Assembly (NCBI RefSeq): GCF_900163755.1
Contig: NZ_FUKI01000169.1
Location: 1-64,000, forward strand
Reading direction: 5' to 3'
Length of the DNA stretch: 64,000 nucleotides
From: Crenothrix polyspora
GTDB lineage: Bacteria > Pseudomonadota > Gammaproteobacteria > Methylococcales > Methylomonadaceae
In this document: piece after piece, positions 27,858 to 36,580 of the stretch
How the letters are laid out: the number at the start of each line of letters is the position of its first letter
Numbering within the stretch: the stretch's first letter is position 1
Program-made: the position numbers and the translations under genes
Notes under the pieces: generated by a model
Databases searched by the model: none
Told to the model about the DNA's origin: nothing
What the model saw: only the letters and a program-made list of their open reading frames with translations

Positions 27858-28613
27858 ATGCACATTTTGTTGAGTAATGATGACGGGTATCTTGCCGAGG
27901 GTTTGACGGCATTGGCGGATGCGTTACGTAGCTACGCCACTATTACCGTGGTAGCACCGGATAGAAACCGCAGTGCTGCCAGTAATTCCTTAACATTGGA
28001 AATGCCACTGCGTGCCACTGAAACTGAAAATGGTTTTATAAAAGTCGATGGTACGCCCACCGATTGCGTGCATTTGGCGATTACCGGTTTACTGGCCAAA
28101 GAACCCGATATGGTGTTTGCTGGCATTAATCACGGTGGCAATTTAGGCGATGATGTGTTGTATTCGGGCACAGTGGCCGCCGCTACCGAAGGCCGTTTTT
28201 TAGGCTTGCCAGCGGTCGCTATTTCTTTAGTGGGTTATCCTGCGGTACATTTTGAGACCGCCGCCCACGTTGCCATAACCTTGTTGCAACAACTTATCAA
28301 GCAGCCTTTACCTAAAGATACTATTTTGAATGTTAACGTACCGGATATTCCGCTAAACGAATTAAAAGGTTATCAGGCCACGCGCCTGGGTCAACGCCAT
28401 AAATCCGAGCCTGTGATCACCAGCACCGATCCACGAGGGCGCTTAATCTATTGGGTAGGGCCGCCTGGTGCTGAGCAAGATGCAGGAGAAGGTACTGATT
28501 TTTATGCGATTAATGCAGGTTACGTCTCGGTTACACCGCTGCAACTGGATTTAACCTGGTACGATCGTATTCAACAAGTGCAAGCCTGGTTACCAACGGT
28601 TAATACGCAATGA
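27858..28613 (+). CDS. surE: 5'/3'-nucleotidase SurE
   Basis: Metal-dependent phosphatase acting on nucleoside monophosphates and short polyphosphate, linked to stationary-phase survival. The 251-aa protein has the motif [12 protein letters not shown] at the N-terminus (metal-binding Asp pair) and [24 protein letters not shown]. It overlaps pcm by ATGA (28610-28613), the classical surE-pcm arrangement. Confidence 0.96.
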   Translation: MHILLSNDDGYLAEGLTALADALRSYATITVVAPDRNRSAASNSLTLEMPLRATETENGFIKVDGTPTDCVHLAITGLLAKEPDMVFAGINHGGNLGDDVLYSGTVAAATEGRFLGLPAVAISLVGYPAVHFETAAHVAITLLQQLIKQPLPKDTILNVNVPDIPLNELKGYQATRLGQRHKSEPVITSTDPRGRLIYWVGPPGAEQDAGEGTDFYAINAGYVSVTPLQLDLTWYDRIQQVQAWLPTVNTQ

Positions 28614-29269
28614 TGCCGCATTTGCAAGGCATTGGCATGACATCCCAGCGTACCCGTGATCGTTTAATTACACGCTTATCAGAGCAAGGTATTACCAATC
28701 AGAAAGTTTTGGACGTTATCAGTAAAACGCCTCGGCATATTTTTGTCGATGAAGCGCTAGACAGCAGAGCTTATGAAGATACTGCATTACCTATTGGCTA
28801 TAATCAAACTATTTCGCAACCTTATATTGTTGCTAAAATGACCGAATTATTATTAGAGTTTGGTTATTTACAAAAAGTACTGGAGATCGGCACAGGTTGT
28901 GGTTATCAAGCGGCTATTTTGTCGCAACTGGTAGGCCATGTGTATACGGTTGAAAGAATTTTACCTTTGCAGCGCAAAGCAATAAACAATCTACGAGAAT
29001 TAAAACTTAAAAACATCAGTTATTTGCACAGTGATGGCGGCAGTGGCTGGCCAGATTATGCGCCGTTTGATGGCATTATTGTGACTGCGGCACCGCCAAT
29101 TATTCCACAAACACTGTTACAACACTTGGTTATTGGCGGTGTTATGGTTATTCCTGTTGGTAATGATATTAGCCAAAAGCTCTATCGTGTTGTGCGTAAA
29201 GTAGATGGTTTTTCTATTGAGACACTCGAAAATGTCAGTTTTGTACCCTTTTTATCGGGTAAAGAATAA
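28610..29269 (+). CDS. pcm: Protein-L-isoaspartate O-methyltransferase
   Basis: Methylates isoaspartyl residues with S-adenosylmethionine to begin repair of aged proteins. The 219-aa protein contains motif [16 protein letters not shown], preceded by the family motif [18 protein letters not shown], and the later [14 protein letters not shown]. The start ATG at 28610 overlaps the surE stop; a second ATG at residue 10 is also possible. Co-transcribed with surE. Confidence 0.96.
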   Translation: MMPHLQGIGMTSQRTRDRLITRLSEQGITNQKVLDVISKTPRHIFVDEALDSRAYEDTALPIGYNQTISQPYIVAKMTELLLEFGYLQKVLEIGTGCGYQAAILSQLVGHVYTVERILPLQRKAINNLRELKLKNISYLHSDGGSGWPDYAPFDGIIVTAAPPIIPQTLLQHLVIGGVMVIPVGNDISQKLYRVVRKVDGFSIETLENVSFVPFLSGKE

Positions 29270-29311
29270 CGTGTTACTCAACGTTCGGTTTTTTTATAAA
29301 TGAGGTTTACT

Positions 29312-31258
29312 ATGAAACATGCACAATGGCTGATTAGCGTTATCGGTTTTTGCGCAATGACGCACGTTTACGCTGCTGAGATTTTTAGCTTTTTAGACAG
29401 CAAAGAAGAAAGTCGGGAATCGTTCGGGGCAATTAATAACAGCACTGACTTTTGGGGTACGGATCAAAGTGCGAGCGCTAATGACGGCAGTCAATTAGTC
29501 GGTTTTCATATTAATACTAATGGCAGCGTTAGTCGAACAGCGTATCCTAATTCTTATATTGCTGATCTTAAGCCGAAAAACAGTGAAATTTCACACGGTT
29601 TAGATAACGCCAGTGGTTATGTAGAGCAAGTTTGGCCTTTACCAAATGGCGATGTTTTATTTACTAGCGAAATTCTTCCTAAACGCTCCAGTTATCTGTA
29701 CAAATTCAATTCCAAAACCGGAACGGTGGGAAATAATCCGCCCAATTACGATAATAAACAAGCGCTGATGAACATGGGCGAACGCGGTGGCGTGCCGCAA
29801 GCGAACATTCGTAGTTTACATCACCGTTCTGTGTTGTTTGCTAAGCTACCCCATAATAAAACCGCATTATTTTATGGCGAATACAATGTCAGTGATAAAA
29901 ACTGGGTGGCACTGTGGAAATCCACGACTATGGGGGATACTTGGGACAAAGTCATCGAGTGGAATACTGTCGGTCAGCAAACACGGAACATTCGTGGCAT
30001 TGTACAAAATCCCTACAACGGCTGGATTTATATATTATTAGGCGATACCGATTCGGAATCCGCTATTATTGCCTGGGACGGCGTTTCAGTAGCACCGCTC
30101 GACAATACAGCACTTGATAAAATAGCTGATTATAAAGGTTGGAAAATTACCGCTGGCTCACAACGCGTAAGAACAGGAGATTTGGTTTTTACCCCACCCC
30201 CCAATGGTAAATGTGTTTGGATTCCCGATGTTGACACGCTGAAGCCAGGTGAAAAACTTTACGGACAACGGGCTAATTACGATTTAACAGGGCTTGAAGC
30301 TACTGGCGAAGTGCCTTATGTTGATCATATTCCGCCGATATTGGGCGCACGTAGCACTACCGGTAATATTTATTGGGCTTCTTTTAGAGACAGCCTTGCC
30401 ACGGAAAAGAAACTTCATCTGTGGAAGTCAACTGACTCAGGTTTGCATTGGGGCTTAGCCGCTAAGGTGGATATTTATACCGATTGGACGGTTGTGCCGC
30501 AAAATTTACGTGTTTATGGGCTGGTGACACAAGATCAAATTACCGATACCTTAAGCCTTAATGGCCGTGATCTTGAGTTTGTTGCCACGGGCAAAAAAAT
30601 AGGCAGTACGGCTAATTTTCTTAGCAAAACAACCGGTTTACATAACCCGACAGTTACAATGCCAGATACCGCAGCAACGCGATTAGGTCTGAGCAGCATT
30701 ATTGAGGTGACTAAAAACGATAATAATGCCGCTGACAGTAAAGCCGTTATTATGGGCGCACCAACACACGGTTCTGTGCTGCCGTCTTGTTGTGGCAGTA
30801 TTGAATACACGCCCAATCGTGGTTTTGCAGGCACAGACAGCTTTCGTTACGCTTTGCAAAATGCGGCCGGGCTTTCTAATACATCGACAGTGGATGTTGC
30901 TGTGCTGTACTCTAAAAACGACACCTACACCGGCGTTGCCAATAGCGCTAGCAGCCAAACTTTTTCAGTGACGGCGCTTAACAGTATTGGTAAAAATGAC
31001 TTTCCTGTAGACTTTATTGGGCGTACATTTGCTGTCAGCAGTCGCATAAAAAGAATTGGCGGCACGGGCAAGGCGTATATTGCGTTAAAACTTAATACCA
31101 CAACAGGGGCTTTTAGTTATACACTTACTACACCTGTTTTAGCGTTAACAAATGCTCAAAAACAAGCCGCTAAGCGAGGCGTATACCAATTCACATACAA
31201 TACAACAGCCAATGGTGTATCAACATTGCCAGCGACAGTTACCATAACGATTAAATAG
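29312..31258 (+). CDS. Secreted Asp-box propeller protein with cadherin-like C-terminus
   Basis: A 648-aa exported protein starting at ATG 29312 (GAGG six bases upstream; signal peptide ends near HVYAAE). The N-terminal two-thirds contain Asp-box-like turns (WKSTTMGDTW, WKSTDSGLHW) typical of BNR/sialidase-type beta-propellers. The C-terminal third has a tandem-repeat fold of the cadherin/Ig type (SIEYTPNRGFAGTDSFRYAL), then a final 90-residue beta domain. Enzymatic activity is not evident. It may bind a surface polymer. A 110-bp REP-like copy begins at the stop codon itself (31256-31258), so the C-terminus may have been altered by that repeat. Confidence 0.7.
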   Translation: MKHAQWLISVIGFCAMTHVYAAEIFSFLDSKEESRESFGAINNSTDFWGTDQSASANDGSQLVGFHINTNGSVSRTAYPNSYIADLKPKNSEISHGLDNASGYVEQVWPLPNGDVLFTSEILPKRSSYLYKFNSKTGTVGNNPPNYDNKQALMNMGERGGVPQANIRSLHHRSVLFAKLPHNKTALFYGEYNVSDKNWVALWKSTTMGDTWDKVIEWNTVGQQTRNIRGIVQNPYNGWIYILLGDTDSESAIIAWDGVSVAPLDNTALDKIADYKGWKITAGSQRVRTGDLVFTPPPNGKCVWIPDVDTLKPGEKLYGQRANYDLTGLEATGEVPYVDHIPPILGARSTTGNIYWASFRDSLATEKKLHLWKSTDSGLHWGLAAKVDIYTDWTVVPQNLRVYGLVTQDQITDTLSLNGRDLEFVATGKKIGSTANFLSKTTGLHNPTVTMPDTAATRLGLSSIIEVTKNDNNAADSKAVIMGAPTHGSVLPSCCGSIEYTPNRGFAGTDSFRYALQNAAGLSNTSTVDVAVLYSKNDTYTGVANSASSQTFSVTALNSIGKNDFPVDFIGRTFAVSSRIKRIGGTGKAYIALKLNTTTGAFSYTLTTPVLALTNAQKQAAKRGVYQFTYNTTANGVSTLPATVTITIK

Positions 31259-31366
31259 TTACAGCGTTTTCAACGTAGGACAGTTACAGCCACCGTTCGT
31301 GCTGAGCTTGTCGAAGCATGAACGGCACACTTCGACAAGCTCAGTGCGAACGGTTACGCTGTAACT
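31257..31366. repeat. 110-bp REP-like palindromic repeat, copy 3 (inverted)
   Basis: Reverse complement of bases 1-110 with about one mismatch. Its first base lies in the stop codon of the upstream gene. A short extra piece of the unit (GAAAACGCTGTAACTGTG) follows at about 31376-31393. Confidence 0.88.
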
Positions 31367-31509
31367 ATTGAACTGTGAAAACGCTGTAACTGTGATGTAT
31401 TTGTTCCGCGCGATAGCATACTAACTGCGCACCGTGCGTTGGCTAAAAAGCCGTTGACTTAGGATTCAACAAACGCACGAAGAGTAGTTTTAACAATCTA
31501 ACCGATAAA

Positions 31510-32961
31510 TCAATGCCGCTTCAGTGGTAGGATCGTGTTGTATAAGGCAAGATACTGCTTGGCACTTTGTTGCCAGGAAAAATCAGCACTCATGGCATTT
31601 TTTTGCATGTCTTCCCAAATATCGCACATGTCATACAAAATTAAAGTGCGTTTGATGGCTTCCATTAACGCACTGGCATTGGCAGCGTTAAACACCACAC
31701 CGGTTGCGGTGTTATTAGCGATGGTTTCTGGAATGCTGTCAATAACCGTATCCGCCAGGCCACCGGTTTTTCTAACAATAGGAATAGTACCATAACGCTG
31801 GCTGTACATTTGGTTTAGACCACACGGCTCAAAACGTGATGGCATTAAGAAAATATCGGCACCGGCTTCAATTAAATGCGCTAATGCTTCATTATAGCCA
31901 ATAGTAATAGACATTTTGCCAGGGTGTAAGTCCATTAGGTGGTGTAACTGCTGCTCATAGACTTTGTCGCCACTGCCCAATAAAACAAATTGCACCGGCA
32001 TGGTTAATAATTCTGGCAGGCAGTCTAAAATTAAATCAATCCCTTTTTGCTCTACCAATCGACTAATTAAGCCAATTAGCGGTATGTTATTGTTGATGGG
32101 TAAGGACAGCTGATTTTGTAGGGCGGTCTTATTGTCTTGCTTTTGGTTTAAAGTGTCGCTGTTATAGTGTTTATGCAGATAACTATCGGTTTCAGGATTC
32201 CACTCATTAACATCAATACCGTTAATAATGCCGAGTAAACGTTCGTTGTGGTGGCTTAATAAACCTTCAAGTCCGTAACCAAATTCTGCATTCTGAATTT
32301 CTTGTGCATAGCTTGGACTAACGGTGGTAATGCGATCAGCATATACTAAGCCGCCTTTAATAAACGATAACATGCTATGAAATTCCAAGCCTTCCGGTTG
32401 CCATAATTGCCCTGGTAGGTTCAAGGATGTCAGTACGCTGGAGGGGAACAAGCCCTGATAAGCCAAGTTATGAATAGTAAAAATACAGGCAGGGCGGTTA
32501 TCTTCCAATGATAACAAGGCAGGCACCAGACCGGTTTGCCAATCGTTGCAATGCACAATATCGGCTTGCCAATCCAGTTGCGCTCGGTTCATGGCCACTT
32601 CAACGGCAATCTGGCATAGCAAAGCAAAGCGTTCGGCATTATTGCTCCACGGATTGCCCAGTTCATCAACATAAGGATTACCGGCTTGTTGAAAAAATTC
32701 AGGGCAATCAATTAACCATACCGCAATCAGGCTACCTGGCATGTGGGTTTCCAATATTTTAATGTCGCGGTTATCTATGCGTAATGAGCATCTGACATAC
32801 ACCTTGGAAAAAGTTTTTATGGCCTGGTAATACGGCATAATAATTTTAATATCCTGACCTAATTCGGCCAAGGCTTTAGGCAAGCTGCCGGACACGTCGG
32901 CTAAACCGCCCGTTTTAATAAAAGGATGAGCTTCGCTGGTAACAAAAAGTATTTTTTTCAT
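31510..32961 (-). CDS. glgA: Glycogen synthase
   Basis: Adds glucose from ADP-glucose to the non-reducing end of alpha-1,4-glucan. The 483-aa enzyme is of the GT5 bacterial type: N-terminal KTGGLADVSGSLPKAL binds ADP-glucose, HCNDWQTGL and FTIHNLAYQG follow, and the C-domain has SRFEPCGLNQMYSQRYGTIPIVRKTGGLADTV. It is divergent from glgX across about 260 bp that probably holds both promoters. Confidence 0.96.
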   Translation of the reverse strand: MKKILFVTSEAHPFIKTGGLADVSGSLPKALAELGQDIKIIMPYYQAIKTFSKVYVRCSLRIDNRDIKILETHMPGSLIAVWLIDCPEFFQQAGNPYVDELGNPWSNNAERFALLCQIAVEVAMNRAQLDWQADIVHCNDWQTGLVPALLSLEDNRPACIFTIHNLAYQGLFPSSVLTSLNLPGQLWQPEGLEFHSMLSFIKGGLVYADRITTVSPSYAQEIQNAEFGYGLEGLLSHHNERLLGIINGIDVNEWNPETDSYLHKHYNSDTLNQKQDNKTALQNQLSLPINNNIPLIGLISRLVEQKGIDLILDCLPELLTMPVQFVLLGSGDKVYEQQLHHLMDLHPGKMSITIGYNEALAHLIEAGADIFLMPSRFEPCGLNQMYSQRYGTIPIVRKTGGLADTVIDSIPETIANNTATGVVFNAANASALMEAIKRTLILYDMCDIWEDMQKNAMSADFSWQQSAKQYLALYNTILPLKRH

Positions 32962-33220
32962 GGTGTTTTTTCAGGTTCTCTTAAGATTTCTTACAATTTT
33001 AACGGTACTTGATAGCAAACCACCAACGCTCTGTTAAGATACAAGCAATTCTATTCTGCGGTGATTGTAAATGTATTGTAATTTAGAACTTGAATACTGT
33101 GTTCACGAAAGACTAAAATTGCCGCCCCAAATACTCGCAGTAAACCCAATAATTAATCAGCACGCCTAAGTTTGGCGCTTGCTATGAGGACAAATACACC
33201 TAGTTAGGGCGTAAAGATTT

Positions 33221-35329
33221 ATGGAAAAAAAACTGTACCAAATAAAGCCAGGCACACCGTATCCTTCAGGCTCTAAGCTGAGTCACGGCGGGATTAATTT
33301 CTCAATTTTTAGTCGCCATACTACGCGCGTGGAATTATTATTATTTGATAGCTCGGACAGCGCAGAGCCGTTTCAAGTTATCGAATTACAGCGGGAAATT
33401 AATCGTACTTTTTTTTCTTGGCATGTGTATATATTGGATTTGCCCGTAGGCACTTGGTATGCCTGGCGGATGGACGGGCCGAATAATGTCCGTGAAACCG
33501 GTTTGCACTTTGACAAAGATAAGTTGTTGCTTGATCCGTGGGCGCGTGCGGTCAGTCATAAAAACTGGGATCGGGCGGCGGCGTGTAGAGCGGGTGATAA
33601 TAGTACAACTGCGATGCGCTGTGTGGTGGTTGACGACAGCTATGATTGGCAAGGTGATACGCCGCTGCGGGTGAGTAGCGAGAAGTCGATTATTTATGAA
33701 CTGCATGTAGGTGGTTTTACCAAGCACCCGTCTTCCAAAGTAACACACCCAGGCACGTTTTCGGGCTTGATAGAAAAAATCCCTTATCTGCAAGAGCTGG
33801 GTATTACTCATGTTGAATTATTGCCTGTTATGGCATTTGATGAGCAAGATGTACCGCATTCAACCGCCGCCTTAGGTTTAAAAAATTACTGGGGTTACAG
33901 CACGCACAGTTTTTTCAGTCCGCACCCAGGCTATTGCGTTACACCGGAACAGGGCACGCATATTCAGGAATTTCGTGATCTGGTAAAGGCGCTGCACAAG
34001 GCCAAAATAGCCATTATCATGGACGTGGTATTCAATCATACCTCGGAATCTGGCGTGGATGGGCCGATTATTAACTTCAGGGGTATTGGCGACAATATTT
34101 TTTATCATCATGATAAATATGATAAAAGTATTTTTCGCGATTATACCGGTTGCGGTAATACCATTAATGCCAATCACCCGTTGGTCACCCGCTTTATCAT
34201 CAGTTGTCTGGAGTACTGGGTTAAGGAAATGCACGTTGATGGTTTTCGCTTTGATTTGGCCAGTGCCTTATCACGCGGTGAAGACGGCGAAGTGCTGCCC
34301 GACCCACCGGTGTTATGGGGTATTGAATTATCCAAGCGGCTAGCCAAAACCAAATTAATTGCCGAAGCCTGGGATGCGGCGGGTTTGTATCAGGTAGGGA
34401 GTTTTCCAGGTTACCGGTGGGCAGAATGGAATGGTATATACCGAGATATAGTGCGGCGTTTTGTGCGTGGTGATAAAGGTGTCATTAAAGATTTGGCCAC
34501 CCGATTATGTGGCAGCAGCGATTTGTACGAGCACCAAGGACGTTTACCGATCAGCAGTATTAATTTTGTCACCTGCCATGACGGTTTTACCCTGAGCGAT
34601 TTGTTCAGTTATAACCAGAAGCACAATCTGGCCAATGGTGAAGACAATCGCGATGGCTGTAATAACAGTAACAGCTTTAATTGCGGGGTGGAAGGAGCTA
34701 CTAATGAAATTTCAATTTTGCGCCTACGCAGAAAATTGGCCAAAAATGTTTTTGCTATTTTGTTGCTAAGTCAAGGCGTACCCATGTTGTTGGCCGGTGA
34801 TGAAATACTCAACAGTCAACAAGGCAATAACAACAGTTACTGTCAGGATAATGCTATTAGCTGGATTGATTGGCGAAAAACTCAGCAAAATGCGGATATT
34901 TTATGTTTTGTTCGTAATATGATTGCCTTGCGTAAACGTCATGCGTCTATTATGCGTCGGCGCTTTTTAACCGGCAAACTTGTGGAGGGCAGGGATATTG
35001 CCGATATTACCTGGCACGGTATTCAGGTTAATAAGCCGCTGTGGGATGACGCGGAGGCTCGATTATTGGCGTTTACCTTAGCAGGTTACGATGCCGAAGA
35101 GGCTGATCTGCACATTGTGATGAATATGTCCGATCAAGTAATAGCGGTAGAGTTGCCGCTGATAACCGGCAAGATATGGTATTTGGCGGTGGATACGGCT
35201 TTAGCATCACCGCACGATAATATTGCGCCAGAGCATCAGCAGTGTGTTACTAAACCGCATTATACGGTGGCGGCACAATCTGTTGTGGTGCTGGAAAATA
35301 AAGATGCGGGTGTGATGACATTGAAATAA
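33221..35329 (+). CDS. glgX: Glycogen debranching enzyme GlgX
   Basis: Isoamylase-type enzyme that cleaves alpha-1,6 branches left after phosphorylase action. At 702 aa it has an N-terminal CBM48-like module and a GH13 barrel. The GH13 motifs are visible: MDVVFNHTSE, DGFRFDLASAL (nucleophile Asp), LIAEAWDAAGLYQ (acid/base Glu) and FVTCHDGFT. It begins the + strand unit opposite glgA. A short in-frame ORF follows its stop. Confidence 0.95.
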   Translation: MEKKLYQIKPGTPYPSGSKLSHGGINFSIFSRHTTRVELLLFDSSDSAEPFQVIELQREINRTFFSWHVYILDLPVGTWYAWRMDGPNNVRETGLHFDKDKLLLDPWARAVSHKNWDRAAACRAGDNSTTAMRCVVVDDSYDWQGDTPLRVSSEKSIIYELHVGGFTKHPSSKVTHPGTFSGLIEKIPYLQELGITHVELLPVMAFDEQDVPHSTAALGLKNYWGYSTHSFFSPHPGYCVTPEQGTHIQEFRDLVKALHKAKIAIIMDVVFNHTSESGVDGPIINFRGIGDNIFYHHDKYDKSIFRDYTGCGNTINANHPLVTRFIISCLEYWVKEMHVDGFRFDLASALSRGEDGEVLPDPPVLWGIELSKRLAKTKLIAEAWDAAGLYQVGSFPGYRWAEWNGIYRDIVRRFVRGDKGVIKDLATRLCGSSDLYEHQGRLPISSINFVTCHDGFTLSDLFSYNQKHNLANGEDNRDGCNNSNSFNCGVEGATNEISILRLRRKLAKNVFAILLLSQGVPMLLAGDEILNSQQGNNNSYCQDNAISWIDWRKTQQNADILCFVRNMIALRKRHASIMRRRFLTGKLVEGRDIADITWHGIQVNKPLWDDAEARLLAFTLAGYDAEEADLHIVMNMSDQVIAVELPLITGKIWYLAVDTALASPHDNIAPEHQQCVTKPHYTVAAQSVVVLENKDAGVMTLK

Positions 35330-35338
35330 AGTACGCAG

Positions 35339-35476
35339 TTGGCGCTTATCTGGCAGTTATGGATTAAGGATTCCACTGTTTCTGATTATCATAACGACTA
35401 TGACGATGATTACGAAGATAATAAGCCACTCCCACCTATCATTACAGTGCGTCCAAGTAAGAAAAATAGACGTTAG
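35339..35476 (+). CDS. Possible 45-aa acidic ORF upstream of the PIN gene
   Basis: In the same frame as glgX after its stop, a TTG-initiated ORF encodes an acidic/tyrosine-rich stretch (SDYHNDYDDDYEDNK) then a basic tail (RPSKKNRR). The composition looks protein-like and its place just before a PIN toxin recalls a small antitoxin, but there is no recognised domain and the start codon is weak. Confidence 0.2.
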   Translation: MALIWQLWIKDSTVSDYHNDYDDDYEDNKPLPPIITVRPSKKNRR

Positions 35477-35561
35477 GTTTTGGTTTTATTGTGAGAGTGG
35501 ATTGTACTTTTAAATCGAACAAATGCTGCTTGTTGTTTATTCCCTTTGATATACTGCAGGG

Positions 35562-36258
35562 ATGAAAATATATCTTGATAACTGTTGCCTGAATAGACCG
35601 TTCGATGATCAATCGAGTCCACGTGTTCATTTGGAGGCAGAGGCGGTAAAGGCCATTATTTCTTTATGCGGAGAAGGGCGGTGGTTGCTTGTTAGTAGTG
35701 ATGTATTGGCTTTTGAAATTAATAATGCACCGGATATACAGCGTAAAAGAATTCTCCAATTGATTGGTCAACAATCAAGCAAAGTTATTCCCCTGACAGA
35801 GAGTATCAGGCAAAGAGCAAAAATCTATGAAACTTCGGGCTTGCAAGCGTTTGATGCCTTACATTTGGCAAGTGCTGAAGGTGAGGTCGATGTTTTTCTA
35901 ACCGACATTCCGCACCCCTATTCATAATTTTATGATTAAATTTAATTTAATAATTTCAGTACGTTATAAATTTGTCGAATTTTTGGCGTATTTTCAAAGT
36001 CATTTATATCAGCTTATATTTAAGAAAAAAAAACGAGAGATGAATTTTTCTTGTTTTAATTCGAAAGTCTAAAATCCAAAAAAATACTAAAATTCATTAA
36101 ATATCAATATGTTATTTAAATGCTGAATTTTTATTTAGGGGTGCGGAATGTCGGTTCTAACAACAGATGACAAATTTTATAAAAAGGCACAACAGTTTTC
36201 CAGCTTAACCGTTAAAGTATTGAACCCGTTGCAATGGCTAGAAGAGGTTTTACCATGA
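35562..36258 (+). pseudogene. PIN-domain toxin gene interrupted by a MITE
   Basis: A PIN-domain ribonuclease (VapC-like) gene split by an inserted 255-bp element. The 5' part (MKIYLDNCCLNRPFDD... FDALHLASA) runs into the element and stops at 35927 after the foreign residues DIPHPYS. Removing 35901-36155 and one copy of TCTA (36156-36159) restores a 145-aa frame. That frame continues LTTDDKFYKKAQQF and ends PLQWLEEVLP at a TGA overlapping the next ATG. The lost C-terminus carries the TTDD acidic residues of the PIN active site, so the truncated product is probably inactive. Confidence 0.88.
35901..36155. mobile_element. 255-bp MITE with 20-bp perfect terminal inverted repeats
   Basis: Left end ACCGACATTCCGCACCCCTA and right end TAGGGGTGCGGAATGTCGGT are exact reverse complements. 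TCTA occurs at both borders (35897-35900 and 36156-36159) as the target duplication, although the exact length is ambiguous by a few bases. The interior is very AT-rich and non-coding, so the element needs a transposase in trans. The parent insertion-sequence family is not identified. Confidence 0.88.
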
Positions 36259-36470
36259 GTGCTGTAATACATTACCCAACCGAGCATGAAATTCAGCAGC
36301 AAGCTTTTCAAGCACTACACAGCAGTCTTGGCGTAGTCGGTTTAATTAGGTTTATGCAACAGTATGACAAAGGCTACGGTAATTACACGCTTGATCGTCA
36401 GGAATGGCAAAAAACCTATAGCGTAGATAGTTTATTTGCTGAAATTAAAGCCACAATTCCTTCGATTTAG
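36255..36470 (+). CDS. 71-aa protein coupled to the PIN gene (candidate antitoxin)
   Basis: Starts with ATGA overlap at the end of the restored PIN frame, so the two were one translational unit. The 71-aa product (begins MSAVIHYPTEHEIQQQ) is helical, with LGVVGLIRFMQQYDKGYG and a conserved-looking LDRQEWQKTY. No DNA-binding motif is recognised. The partner position suggests an antitoxin or accessory factor. It remains intact while the toxin is broken. Confidence 0.55.
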   Translation: MSAVIHYPTEHEIQQQAFQALHSSLGVVGLIRFMQQYDKGYGNYTLDRQEWQKTYSVDSLFAEIKATIPSI

Positions 36471-36580
36471 TAATATCTCCGTTCTTGTATGTGTTTGTTA
36501 GTCCAACAAGCTTCAGCATTACACCCGATCTAAGTCCTGAGCCTAAGAACGAGCGTAACACCGATTTACATTAGTGCGCT

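Noticed and set aside
35442-35630. Minus-strand 62-codon frame over the PIN gene start.
   Set aside because: It overlaps the PIN gene start, has no ribosome site and no protein-like pattern.
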